NCBI GenBank assembly: GCA_035651595.1
Contig: DASRFJ010000100.1
Coordinates: forward strand, 1-44,975
Direction of reading: 5' to 3'
Origin: JAFARZ01 sp035651595
GTDB lineage: Bacteria; Actinomycetota; Actinomycetes; Streptosporangiales; Streptosporangiaceae
Length of the DNA stretch: 44,975 nucleotides
In this document: one piece after another, positions 7,064-15,282 of the stretch
Layout of the letters: each line of letters opens with the position of its first letter
Position numbering within the stretch: the first letter of the stretch is position 1
Made by a program: the position numbers and the translations under genes
The notes under the pieces: generated by a model
The model's database searches: none
What the model saw: only the letters and a program-made list of their open reading frames with translations
What the model was told of the DNA's origin: nothing

Positions 7064-8361
7064 CCAAGATCACCGGCTTCGAGACCCACGACGTCCGGTT
7101 CCCCACGTCCCGCACGCTGGCCGGGTCGGACGCGATGAACCGGGCGCCTGATTACTCGGCCGCCTACGTCGTGATCAGGACGGACTCCACCGACCCTGGG
7201 CTGTCCGGGCACGGGTTCGCGTTCACCATCGGCCGCGGCAACGACGTCCAGCTCGCGGCGATCCGGCTGCTCGAGCCGTTCCTGGCCGGCCAGGACATGG
7301 AGGAGGTGCTCGCCGACCTCGGCGGCCTGCACCGGCGGCTGATCGGCGACAGCGCGCTGCACTGGCTCGGCCCGGACTGCGGCGTCATGCACATGGCCGT
7401 CGGGGCGGTGCTGAACGCCTGCTGGGACCTGGCGGCCCGGCAGGCGGGCAAGCCGCTGTGGCTGCTGCTCGCCGAGCTGACGCCGGAGCAGCTCACCAGC
7501 ATGGTGGACTTCCGCTACCTGACCGACGCGCTCACCCCGGACGAGGCACTGCAGATCCTGGAGAGCGCGGTCCCCGGCCGCGCGGCCCGGATCGAAGAGC
7601 TAACCCAGAACGGCTACCTGGCGTACTCGACCGGACCCGGCTGGCTCGGCTACTCCGACGAGCTGATGGCCGAGCTCTGCCAGCAGGCCGCCGCGGACGG
7701 TTTTACCCAGGTCAAGCTCAAGGTCGGCGCGGTTCTCGAGGACGACAAGCGCAGGTTCGCCCTGGCCAGGGAGGTGCTCGGGGAGGACTTCGACATCGCG
7801 ATCGACGCGAACCAGGTGTGGGACGTGCCGGCCGCGATTTCCTGGATCGGTGAGCTGGCGGCGTTCCGGCCGGCCTGGGTCGAAGAACCCACCGCGCCGG
7901 AGGACGTGCTCGGCACCGCGGCGATCCGCGCCGCCGTCCGGCCGGTGCGGGTGGCGACCGGTGAGCACGTCGTCAACCGGGTCATGTTCAAGCAGCTGCT
8001 CCAGGCCGGCGCGGTCGACGTCATGCAGATCGACGCGTGCCGGGTGGCCGGCGTGAACGAGAACATCGCCAACCTGCTGCTCGCCGCGAAGTTCGGCGTT
8101 CCGGTGTGCCCGCACGCCGGCGGAGTGGGCCTGTGCGAGATAGTGCAGCACATGTCGATGTTCGACTACGTCGCGGTGTCCGGCACGGCCCAGGGCCGCA
8201 AGATCGAGTGGGTCGACCACCTGCACGAGCACTTCACCGCGCCCGCCGTGGTGTCCGGCGGGCGCTACCAGGCGCCATCGGTCCCGGGCGCGTCCACCGA
8301 GATGCGGGCGGCATCGCTGGCCGACTACGCCTATCCCGAGGGAGCCGTGTGGCGAAGCTGA
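7060..8361 (+). CDS. L-fuconate dehydratase (enolase superfamily)
   Basis: 433 residues, close to the usual length of FucD/ENOSF1 proteins. The N-terminus ITGFETHDVRFPTSRTLAGSDAMN and the segment ALHWLGPDCGVMHMAVGAVLNACWDL are typical of L-fuconate dehydratase. Active-site residues are visible: the KxK pair K219/K221 (VKLKVG), metal ligands D249 (AIDAN), E275 (WVEEP) and E302 (TGEH), and the general acid/base H352 (CPHAGGVGLCE). The enzyme converts L-fuconate to 2-keto-3-deoxy-L-fuconate. This is the firmest substrate indicator in the locus. It is coupled to the permease (ATGA) and overlaps the next gene by 13 bases. Confidence 0.88.
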   Translation: MTKITGFETHDVRFPTSRTLAGSDAMNRAPDYSAAYVVIRTDSTDPGLSGHGFAFTIGRGNDVQLAAIRLLEPFLAGQDMEEVLADLGGLHRRLIGDSALHWLGPDCGVMHMAVGAVLNACWDLAARQAGKPLWLLLAELTPEQLTSMVDFRYLTDALTPDEALQILESAVPGRAARIEELTQNGYLAYSTGPGWLGYSDELMAELCQQAAADGFTQVKLKVGAVLEDDKRRFALAREVLGEDFDIAIDANQVWDVPAAISWIGELAAFRPAWVEEPTAPEDVLGTAAIRAAVRPVRVATGEHVVNRVMFKQLLQAGAVDVMQIDACRVAGVNENIANLLLAAKFGVPVCPHAGGVGLCEIVQHMSMFDYVAVSGTAQGRKIEWVDHLHEHFTAPAVVSGGRYQAPSVPGASTEMRAASLADYAYPEGAVWRS

Positions 8362-9260
8362 ACCTGGGGCCGCTGGTCTTCGGCGGCGGCTCCATCGGCG
8401 GTCTGTACTCGCCGGTGACCGAGGAAGAGGCGCGGGCTACGCTCGCTGCCACGTGGGACGCGGGGATCCGTGCGTTCGACACCGCGCCGCACTACGGGGT
8501 GGGATTGTCCGAACGACGAATCGGCGACTTCCTGGCCGGGCTGCCACGCCAGGAATTCATCGTGTCCACCAAGGTGGGTCGCCTGCTCGTTCCTGCTTCG
8601 GGACCGGTGGAGGGCGCCGACGATTTCTACGGCACGCCAGAGCTTTCCCGGGTGCGCGACTACACCCGGGACGGAGTGCTCCGCTCCCTCGAGGAAAGCC
8701 TCGGCAGGCTGCGCCTTGACCGGGTGGACATCGCGCTGATCCACGACCCAGACGACCATCTCGTCCAGGCCTTGGACGAGGCGGCCCCGGCGCTCGCCGA
8801 ACTCCGTGACCAGGGCGTGGTCGGCGCCATCGGCGCCGGGATGAACTCGGCGGACAAGCTCGCCTGGCTGACCGAACGCGCGGACTTCGACTGCGTGCTG
8901 ATCGCCAACCGGTACAGCCTGCTGGACGACACAGCGGACCGGGCGCTGTTGCCGCTGTGCGCCGAACGCGGCATCAGCGTGCTGGCCGGCGGCGTGTTCA
9001 GCTCCGGCATCCTGGCCGGCGGCGACCGGTTCGAGTACGCGCCGGCGAGCGCCGAGGTCAAGGCCCGGGTCGCCAGATTGCGCGACATCTGCGACCGGTA
9101 CGAGGTGCCGCTGCCGGCCGCCGCACTGCGCTACGTGCTGCGGCACCCGGCGGTCACCGCCGCGGTCGTCGGCGCCCGGGCGCCCGCGGAGATTCAGGCC
9201 GACGCCGCCTATCTGGCCCGCAGCATCCCGGACGCTCTGTGGGCCGCGCTCACGGCGTGA
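8349..9260 (+). CDS. Aldo/keto reductase, probable L-fucose dehydrogenase
   Basis: 303 residues with the aldo/keto reductase fold and full catalytic tetrad: D44 and Y49 (FDTAPHYG), K75 (STKVG) and H131 (LIHDPDDH). It resembles the branch containing D-threo-aldose 1-dehydrogenase, L-fucose dehydrogenase and pyridoxal dehydrogenase, which oxidise the C1 of a free sugar to the lactone. In this locus the product would be L-fucono-lactone, the substrate of the lactonase at 12035. The GTG at 8349 is preceded by GAGGGAG inside the end of the dehydratase gene. The 3' end overlaps the convergent GH116 fragment by 11 bases. Confidence 0.8.
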   Translation: MAKLNLGPLVFGGGSIGGLYSPVTEEEARATLAATWDAGIRAFDTAPHYGVGLSERRIGDFLAGLPRQEFIVSTKVGRLLVPASGPVEGADDFYGTPELSRVRDYTRDGVLRSLEESLGRLRLDRVDIALIHDPDDHLVQALDEAAPALAELRDQGVVGAIGAGMNSADKLAWLTERADFDCVLIANRYSLLDDTADRALLPLCAERGISVLAGGVFSSGILAGGDRFEYAPASAEVKARVARLRDICDRYEVPLPAAALRYVLRHPAVTAAVVGARAPAEIQADAAYLARSIPDALWAALTA

Positions 9261-10455
9261 ATTCCTGGCCGCCGACGACAACGCGGGTCAGCCGGAGCGA
9301 TCCGTGCAGCACCGTGACTGCCACGGTGCGCCGGCCGGCGGCGTCGAACCCCTGCCGAACCGTGCCCCACGCGGTGCCGTTGGACCAGAACCAGACGGCG
9401 GGCGCGGGCGCCGCGGCGAACGTCATCACCCCGGTGTGCCCGTCGTAGCCGAACCCGGTCTGCGCCACGATAAGGCCCCAGCTCGCCAGCGCACGGGCGT
9501 AGTGATGCCCGCATTCGGCTTCGTCGAACGGGTTGCGGCGGGCGCCGGCGTAGCGTTCGCGGACGGCCGCCACGACGTCGTCGGCCCGGTCCGGCGCGCC
9601 GTGCTGGGCGAGGCTCGTGGCGTACAGGTACTCGGCGCCGGTCCAGGTCTCGCACCAGTACGGCGCCGGGTGGTCCGGCAGCCCGCCGGGATAGCTGAGC
9701 ACGATGTGGCCCCGCTCGCCGTGCACCGCATAGCTGCGTACGTAGCCGGTCCAGTTGCCGAAGTCAGCGATGTAGTTAAGCCTGTCTATGCTGTCCAGCG
9801 CCGCCCTAGCGTGCGCCGGGTCGAAGACCAGCGGCAGCCCGGCGATGCGGGCGCAGGCATCGCCGGCCAGCTGGTCGATCAGGCAGCCGTCGCCGATCTG
9901 GAACTCCGGCTCGTCGGCTCGGTCGGTGCCGAGGTCGAGGTGGCGCAGCCGGGGCGCGATCCGTCCGAAGTCACCGGGCGGGATCACCCGCTGCCGGTAG
10001 TAGGCGCCGTTGAACAGCGCGGTCTCGGCGGCTGCGGCGCCGGCCGCGCGGAGCTTGCGGCAGGTGGCAGCGAACTCCCCGTCGCCCGCCGCGGCGGCGA
10101 GTTCAGCCGCGGCGCCGAGCGCGGCCAGATACCAGCCCTGCACCAGCGGGTTCGGGCCGTAGTACTCGACGTCCATCGTCGTGTGCTGGGCGCCTTCGGC
10201 CAGGCCGTCGGCGTCGGCGTCCCAGCCGCCGGGCTGCCACGCGAACTCGACCGACCGCCGGCAGGCCGGCCACAGCCGGGCCAGCCACCGGTCGTCGCCG
10301 GACAGCTTCCACTCCCGGTACAGCTTGACCACGCAGCCGAACTGGCCGTCGGCGGCGACGTCGCGGCGCTCGCGCGCCCGGTCCAGCGGCAGCATGATGC
10401 GGAAGCTCATCGCGCCGTCCGCGGCGGTCGCGTGCAGGTACTCCAGCTCGCGCAT
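9250..10455 (-). pseudogene. GH116-family glycosidase, N-terminal part missing
   Basis: About 400 residues match the C-terminal (alpha/alpha)6 part of GH116/DUF608 enzymes (bacterial relatives of glucosylceramidase 2): ELEYLHAT, DGQFGCVVKLYREWKLSGDD, TTMDVEYYGPNPLVQGWYL (the Asp region of the acid/base), QIGDGCLIDQL and CETWTGAEYLYAT. Whole enzymes are roughly twice as long; the N-terminal beta domain and the part expected to carry the nucleophile are gone. The homology stops at about 10455, where a LacI fragment begins on the other strand. No promoter or ribosome site fits this new 5' end, so it is called a truncated gene, although the frame itself is intact. Confidence 0.7.
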
Positions 10456-10475
10456 GCGCCGGGCGAGCCCGCCTG

Positions 10476-10772
10476 ATGAGCATCGGGGCGCTGCGCGCGA
10501 TCGGCGAGGCGGGCCTGTCGATTCCCGCGGACATCGCGGTGGTCGGCTTCGACAACGCGAGCTGGGCGACCGCGCTGCGCCCGCCGCTGACCGTGGTCAC
10601 CCAGCCCACCTATGAGATCGGGCAGACCGCGGCCGATCTGCTGCTGCGCCGCGTCAGCGGCGAGAAGTTCCCGCCCAGGCGCATCGTCCTCAAGGCCCAG
10701 CTGGTAGCCCGCGCAAGCTCCGTCCGGGGCACAGACTGTCGAATGGCGCGGGATGCCGACGTTCCGGGTTAG
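10476..10772 (+). pseudogene. LacI-family regulator, C-terminal fragment
   Basis: The 98 residues are the last part of a LacI/GalR sensor domain: LMSIGALRAIGEAGLSIPAD, IAVVGFDNASWATALRPPLT, VVTQPTYEIGQTAADLLLRR, then a short tail. The DNA-binding domain and two thirds of the sensor domain are absent. The frame is open a little upstream of the ATG, and homology begins within about 10 bases of where the GH116 fragment ends. It cannot bind DNA as it stands. It was probably the local regulator of the divergent GH116 gene. Confidence 0.75.
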
Positions 10773-10850
10773 TACGCGCGGGCTCGCGAGAGGCCGGCCG
10801 CGCTTTTCCGGCCGTTCGATTGAGGCTCGCCGACGCGTATATAGCCGAAC

Positions 10851-10932
10851 AACGTGGTGGATTCTCCCTTTGCGGTAACTTAACCGTCGGATACGAGGGT
10901 CAAGTTACCACGATGGGGCTATCCTCCACGTT
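10851..10932. repeat. 82-bp palindromic intergenic repeat, copy 1
   Basis: Runs from AACGTGGTGGAT to ATCCTCCACGTT, ends that pair with one mismatch; an inner pair GGTAACTT/AAGTTACC is perfect. Two further copies of exactly the same length lie at 18547-18628 and 30808-30889. All are between genes. This copy sits between the LacI fragment and the FadR-type regulator. It has no coding potential and could fold as a long hairpin on either strand. Confidence 0.8.
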
Positions 10933-10938
10933 GATGTA

Positions 10939-10992
10939 GGGCAGCCTGCCGCGCGCACCACCAGGCGCGTGCCGCACGCCGCACAGGCTGCC
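10939..10992 (-). terminator. Possible terminator hairpin after the FadR-type regulator
   Basis: GGCAGCCTG (10940-10948) and CAGGCTGCC (10984-10992) are perfect inverted repeats just past the regulator stop (10999-11001). The loop of about 35 bases is itself GC-rich and can fold. There is no T run, so if it acts as a terminator it is of the stem-only kind frequent in actinobacteria. Confidence 0.35.
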
Positions 10993-10998
10993 GGGTGA

Positions 10999-11685
10999 TT
11001 ACGGAACGGAGGCCAGCCACTGCTCGACGCCGGCGATGTGCACGGTGGCCCAGGACCTGGCCACCTCGGGCTCGTGCGCGGCGAGCGCGGCGAGGATGGC
11101 CCGGTGCTCGGCCAGCGTCTGCGCGGTCACCCCGGTCTGGGTCAGCCCGCGCCACACCCGCGCCCTGGTCGTCGGGCCGGACATCGACTCAAGCAGTGAT
11201 GCGAGCACCGAGTTACCGGAACACGCCACGATGCGGCGGTGAAACTCCAGGTCGTTCTGCACAAGAATTTCTGGTTGAGGATCGGGGCCGACACTGTCCA
11301 GCAGGTCGCGCAAGCCGGCGGCCTCGTCGGCGGTGATGCGCTCGGCCGCCATCGCGGTGGCCGCGGGCTCGAGGATGCGGCGGACGCGGAGGAATTCCAG
11401 CAGCGTGTCGTCGCGGTGGAAGTCGACGATGAAGCTCAGCGCCTCGAGCAGCAGCCGCGGTTCCAGGCTGGTCACGTACGTGCCGTCGCCGCGCCGCACG
11501 TCCAGGATGTTGACCAGCGACAACGCGCGCACCGCCTCGCGCAGCGAGTTCCGGGACAGGCCAAGGTCGGCGGCCAGGTCCGCCTCGCGCGGCAGCCGGT
11601 CGCCGGCTCGCAGCGCGCCAGACGTGATCATGGCCTTGATCTTCTCGATGGCCTCGTCGGTTACCGCCACGGCTGGCCCCCACAT
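10999..11685 (-). CDS. FadR-type (GntR/FCD) transcriptional regulator of the fucose locus
   Basis: About 228 residues: an N-terminal GntR winged helix (AIEKIKAMITSGALRAGDRL, then DLGLSRNSLREAVRALS) and a C-terminal all-helical FCD ligand domain with the metal-binding pattern (NDLEFHRRIVACSGN, and LAEHRAIL with its His). Such regulators bind sugar acids or their derivatives and release DNA on binding. The best operator candidate, ACATCGGATGT, lies at 11692-11702, directly upstream, and recurs at two other promoters of the locus. Start: the ATG at 11685 is used; a GTG five codons on, behind GGGG, is an alternative. Likely effector is an L-fuconate pathway intermediate (inference). Confidence 0.85.
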   Translation of the reverse strand: MWGPAVAVTDEAIEKIKAMITSGALRAGDRLPREADLAADLGLSRNSLREAVRALSLVNILDVRRGDGTYVTSLEPRLLLEALSFIVDFHRDDTLLEFLRVRRILEPAATAMAAERITADEAAGLRDLLDSVGPDPQPEILVQNDLEFHRRIVACSGNSVLASLLESMSGPTTRARVWRGLTQTGVTAQTLAEHRAILAALAAHEPEVARSWATVHIAGVEQWLASVP

Positions 11686-11691
11686 ATGGAA

Positions 11692-11716
11692 ACATCGGAT
11701 GTCTGGAACGAGTATA
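11692..11716. promoter_or_regulatory. Operator 3 and divergent control region
   Basis: ACATCGGATGT (11692-11702) is a perfect 5-1-5 palindrome with the same core as the operator at 2454. On the minus strand a TATACT -10 box (11716-11711) would start the regulator transcript near 11704, so the palindrome would lie at about +2 to +12: autorepression is expected. The same region must drive the mutarotase-lactonase pair on the plus strand. No clear -35 is seen on either strand. Confidence 0.65.
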
Positions 11717-11726
11717 CGGAGCGATA

Positions 11727-12038
11727 GTGAGAATTGCCCTGCATACACGGGTGCGCGCGGACCGGATCGCCGAGTACGAGGCGGTCCACCGCGAGGTGCC
11801 TGCTGAGCTGACCGCGGCGATCCGGTCCGGCGGCGCGACGGCGTGGACGATCTGGCGCAGCGGGACCGACCTGTTTCACCTCATCGAATGTGCCGACTAC
11901 CCCGCGCTGCTGGCCAGCCTTCGCGACCTGCCGGTCAACATCGCCTGGCAGTCCCGCATGGCCGGCCTGCTCGACACCCCGCACGACTACTCGCGCGGTG
12001 GCGCGGACGCGGGCCTGCCGGTGGTGTGGACCCTGTGA
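11727..12038 (+). CDS. RhaM-type sugar mutarotase (L-fucose/L-rhamnose)
   Basis: 103 residues of the L-rhamnose mutarotase family (DUF718). Equivalents of the catalytic Tyr and His of E. coli RhaM are present as Y17 and H21 (IAEYEAVHREVPAELTAAI). These enzymes interconvert alpha and beta anomers of 6-deoxy sugars; in an oxidative fucose locus this supplies the anomer used by the dehydrogenase. GGAG (11718-11721) lies 5 bases before the GTG start. The stop overlaps the lactonase start by 4 bases (GTGA). Confidence 0.85.
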   Translation: MRIALHTRVRADRIAEYEAVHREVPAELTAAIRSGGATAWTIWRSGTDLFHLIECADYPALLASLRDLPVNIAWQSRMAGLLDTPHDYSRGGADAGLPVVWTL

Positions 12039-12922
12039 GCGAAGCGAAGGCGACGCCTCAAAGCGCCCCGCCCGCGAGCTCACAGAAGACAATAGATTCG
12101 CACCATCACCTCTGGGATCTGGGCGTGCGGGAACAGCCGTGGCTGGCGCAGCCCGGGCTCGACGTGCTGCGGCGGAACTTCCTCGCGCCGGACTACGCGG
12201 CGGTCGCCGCGGCCGCCGGGGTGACGGCGAGCGTCGTGGTGCAGACGGTGGACCTGCCGGAGGAAACACCCGAGCTACTGGCGGTCGCGGCGGACTCGGA
12301 CGTGATCGCCGGCGTGGTCGGCTGGGTGGACCTCACGGCCGCCGACGTCGCCGAGCGGCTGGCGTCGTTCGGCGACACCGGTGCTCGGCTGGTGGGCATC
12401 CGGCACCAGGTGCAGAGCGAACCCGACCCGGGCTGGCTGGTCCGGCCGGACGTGCTGCGCGGGCTGGCCGCCGTCGCGGGCGCCGGACTCGTGTACGACC
12501 TGGTCATCACTGCCGGGCAGCTTCCCGCGGCGATCGCGGCGGCCGAAGCGGTCCCGGATCTGAGGTTCGTGCTCGACCATCTGGGCAAGCCGCCGATCGC
12601 CGCCGGGGACCTGGAACCCTGGGCCACCGATCTGCGCGGGCTGGCCGCGCTGCCGAACGTGGTCGCCAAGCTGTCCGGGCTGGTCACCGAGGCCGAGGTG
12701 GGGCACTGGCAGACGGCGAGCCTGCGGCCGTACGCGGAGGTGGCGCTGGAGTGCTTCGGCGCGGACCGGCTGATGTACGGGTCGGACTGGCCGGTGTGCA
12801 CGGTGGCGGCCGGCTACGACGAGGTGCTGGCCACGGCGCGGGAGCTGACCAGCGGGCTGTCCGCGGCCGAGCGGGACGCCGTCTTCGCCGGGACCGCCGC
12901 CAGGGTCTATCGGCTCGGCTAG
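12035..12922 (+). CDS. L-fucono-1,5-lactonase family amidohydrolase
   Basis: 295 residues of the amidohydrolase_2 superfamily with TIDSHHHLWD (metal-binding His near 23-25), the FVLDHLGKPPI segment typical of sugar lactonases, and the metal Asp in LMYGSDWPVC. COG3618 members of this type hydrolyse L-fucono-1,5-lactone to L-fuconate, which is exactly the step between the aldo/keto reductase and the dehydratase of this locus. The GTG at 12035 overlaps the mutarotase stop; the first 18 residues are a Pro/Ser-rich lead before the barrel. Next enzymes of the pathway (2,4-diketo-3-deoxy-fuconate hydrolase) are not in the window. Confidence 0.85.
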   Translation: MSEAKATPQSAPPASSQKTIDSHHHLWDLGVREQPWLAQPGLDVLRRNFLAPDYAAVAAAAGVTASVVVQTVDLPEETPELLAVAADSDVIAGVVGWVDLTAADVAERLASFGDTGARLVGIRHQVQSEPDPGWLVRPDVLRGLAAVAGAGLVYDLVITAGQLPAAIAAAEAVPDLRFVLDHLGKPPIAAGDLEPWATDLRGLAALPNVVAKLSGLVTEAEVGHWQTASLRPYAEVALECFGADRLMYGSDWPVCTVAAGYDEVLATARELTSGLSAAERDAVFAGTAARVYRLG

Positions 12923-12929
12923 TCCGTGG

Positions 12930-13391
12930 TCAGAAGGCCTCGATGCGGATGAACGCGTTGCGGTCGGCGGGGCAGCCGGCCGGTGGTATGCGGACGGCGA
13001 CGACGCCGGCGGTGAGGATGCTGGCCACGACCGGCGGCAGCAGGACGGCGAGCGGGATGGCAGTCGCGATCAGCAGCGGCAGCAGCGCCAGGCCGGTCAG
13101 CGTCGCCGCCGCGACGGCGGCGCGGGCGCGGGCGGGCCGGGTGCCCGAGTTCAGTCCCAGCGGCCGCGCGAGGAGGCCGAGGAATGCGCCGTTCAGCAGG
13201 CCGGCGGCGGTCCCGATCGGAATCCCCGCCCCGACGCCGAACGCCAGCCCAGGCAGCAGCATGCCGTCGGCGAACGCGCCGAGGACCAGTCCGTAGATAC
13301 CGCCGAGGCACAGGCCGGCCTTCCAGCCCGCGGCCAGCCACCATAGCATCACTCGCCCGGGATGATTCCTTACGGCCAGCTGCAAGGTCAT
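12930..13391 (-). CDS. Hypothetical polytopic membrane protein
   Basis: 153 residues from the ATG at 13391, which has AAAGGA 8 bases upstream; a GTG 45 bases earlier (13436) is an alternative. Four hydrophobic segments are visible (WLAAGWKAGLCLGGIYGLVL, LLPGLAFGVGAGIPIGTAAG, AVAAATLTGLALLPLLIATA and LPPVVASILTAGVVAV), with basic residues between the second and third. The C-terminus ends in a short polar stretch (CPADRNAFIRIEAF). No family was recognised. It is convergent with the lactonase gene, with an 7-base gap. Confidence 0.5.
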   Translation of the reverse strand: MTLQLAVRNHPGRVMLWWLAAGWKAGLCLGGIYGLVLGAFADGMLLPGLAFGVGAGIPIGTAAGLLNGAFLGLLARPLGLNSGTRPARARAAVAAATLTGLALLPLLIATAIPLAVLLPPVVASILTAGVVAVRIPPAGCPADRNAFIRIEAF

Positions 13392-13549
13392 GAAGCGGTC
13401 CTTTTCGAGTCGGTCACCCGCCAGGGCGTGGAACACGTTCCCTCACCATCGCCCATATAGCTAGTTAGCCAGGTATCTAAATTGCACGTCAAGCCACATC
13501 TATTGGCTGCTTGCCGAGGGTGCGGCGACACGGCATACTCTGGCCCGAA

Positions 13550-15217
13550 ATGTTCCCCCTCTCCGCGCGGCTCCGGGCCCGGCTGGCCTGGGGCGCCGCT
13601 CTCGCGCTCGTCGCCTCCGGGCTGTTCACCGCCTACCTGGTCCAGTCGCGGTCCACCGGTGCGGACTCGGACGGCTCGTCCATCGCGCTCCAGGCGTGGG
13701 ACATGCTGCACGGGAACATGCTGCTGACTGGCTGGTGGCTGGGGGACGTCTCGTTCTACACGACCGAGCTGCCTGAATACCTCGTGGTTGAGGCCATCCG
13801 CGGGCTTGGGCCCGACGACGTGCACGTCTGCGCCGCGCTGACGTACACGTTCCTGGTTCTGCTGGCGGCTCTGGTGGCCCGAGGCCGTGCGACCGGGCGC
13901 GCGGGCGTGGTCCGGGCCGCGATCGCCGGCGGGATCATGGTCGCCCCCGCGCTCGGCTACGGCACGAACACGCTGCTGCTGTCGCCCGATCACACCGGCA
14001 CCGGGGTGCCGCTGCTGGTGCTCCTGCTGCTGCTCGACCGTCTCCCGGCGGGCTGGTACCTGCCGGTGATCATGCTGTTCGGGCTGGCCTGGGGGCAAGT
14101 TGCCGACCCGCTGGCGACGTTCGCCTTGGCCATCCCGGTCGCGTTCACCGGCCTTTTCCGGGTGTGCTTGCGCCGTTGGGTATCCGGCTTCCGTACCGAC
14201 TCGGGATGGTTCGACCTCGCGCTGGCCGTGGCGGGCGCGGCCTCGTTCCCGCTGGCGGCGGCGGCGCTGCGGGGCATCCGCCTGCTTGGCGGCTTTTACG
14301 TGCCGGGCGTCCCCGGCCCGCTGTTCGCGAGCGCGTCGGTGCTCACGGCTCAAGCCCGGACGCTCGGTCAGTGCGTGCTGATGCTGTTCGGCGGGGACAT
14401 CATCGGCTGGTACCCGCCGACCGGCATCAACTATCCGATCGCCGTGCTGCACCTGGTCGGCGTCCTCCTGGCGGCGGCGGGGTTCGCGGTGGCCATCGGC
14501 CGGTTCTTCCGCACCACGGACCGGGTGTCGCAGATCCTCGTGACGGGCCTGGGTGTGGTGCTGTTCGCCGGCTGGCTCGGCACGCACATGGCCAGCATCT
14601 TCGACACCCACGAGATAGCGGTCGTGCTGCCGTTCGGCGCCGCGCTGGCGGGACGCCAGCTGGGGGACTGGGTCGCGCGGATCGGGGCGGGCTGGTTCCG
14701 CTGGGTGCGGCTCGGCGTGGTCGCGGTGCTGGCGCTCTCGCTCGCCGGGTACTTCGCCGCGCTCGGGTACGGCGCCACGCAGCCCGGGCAGCCCGCGGCG
14801 AACCAGGACCTGGCGCAGTGGCTCGTCGCGCACGGCCTGCGGGAAGGCCTGGCCGGGTACTGGCAGGCCAACTCCGTCTCGCTGGACAGCCGCGAGGCCG
14901 TCGAACTGGCCCCCATCTACGGGCCCGCGCCATACATCTGGGAGTCCAGGTATGTGTGGTACGACCCGGCGGTCAGTTACGCGAACTTCGTGGTGATGGT
15001 GTCCGCGCCGCCGTCGGACCAGGTATTCGCCCGTCCGTCGGTGATCCTCCGGGATTTCGGCAAGCCGGCGCGGACGTATGAGTTCGAGCGGTACATCATC
15101 ATGGTCTGGAACAAGAACCTGCTATCCAGCACGCTGACCGTCAACGCGGCCGGCGTGCAGCTCACCCGGTTGCCCGCCGAGGGCGACGTGCCAGCCGGCG
15201 CCCACTTCACCGGCTGA
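13550..15217 (+). CDS. Large polytopic membrane protein, GT-C-like topology
   Basis: 555 residues: an N-terminal basic segment and first membrane helix, a polar loop with an acidic motif (STGADSDGSSIALQAWDM), then about ten further helices and a soluble C-terminal region of about 130 residues (WLVAHGLREGLAGYWQANSV and onward). The layout and the first acidic external loop resemble GT-C glycosyltransferases of the DPM/PMT kind, but no decisive motif was found, so this is a topology-based guess. The start at 13550 is preceded closely by TTGCCG-17-CATACT (13511-13539), which would give an almost leaderless transcript. Confidence 0.6.
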   Translation: MFPLSARLRARLAWGAALALVASGLFTAYLVQSRSTGADSDGSSIALQAWDMLHGNMLLTGWWLGDVSFYTTELPEYLVVEAIRGLGPDDVHVCAALTYTFLVLLAALVARGRATGRAGVVRAAIAGGIMVAPALGYGTNTLLLSPDHTGTGVPLLVLLLLLDRLPAGWYLPVIMLFGLAWGQVADPLATFALAIPVAFTGLFRVCLRRWVSGFRTDSGWFDLALAVAGAASFPLAAAALRGIRLLGGFYVPGVPGPLFASASVLTAQARTLGQCVLMLFGGDIIGWYPPTGINYPIAVLHLVGVLLAAAGFAVAIGRFFRTTDRVSQILVTGLGVVLFAGWLGTHMASIFDTHEIAVVLPFGAALAGRQLGDWVARIGAGWFRWVRLGVVAVLALSLAGYFAALGYGATQPGQPAANQDLAQWLVAHGLREGLAGYWQANSVSLDSREAVELAPIYGPAPYIWESRYVWYDPAVSYANFVVMVSAPPSDQVFARPSVILRDFGKPARTYEFERYIIMVWNKNLLSSTLTVNAAGVQLTRLPAEGDVPAGAHFTG

Positions 15218-15282
15218 GCCGGGCGGCGTTTAGCCGGCCGGCAGTTAGCCGGCTGGCCGGCAGCCGGGCGGCGTTTAGCCGG
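15218..15282. repeat. 20-bp direct repeat between convergent genes
   Basis: The 20-mer GCCGGGCGGCGTTTAGCCGG occurs at 15218-15237 and 15263-15282, 45 bp apart, with shorter GTTAGCCGG and GGCCGGCAG pieces between. It covers the end of the membrane-protein gene and the last codons of the convergent ATPase gene. It is rich in GCCGGC and may serve as a bidirectional terminator, or be a simple local duplication. Confidence 0.6.

Noticed and set aside
11713..11727. TATACG before the mutarotase as a -10 box for a second leaderless gene
   Set aside because: A GGAG ribosome site lies 5 bases before the GTG, so the transcript must begin further upstream; the box fits better as TATACT on the minus strand for the regulator.
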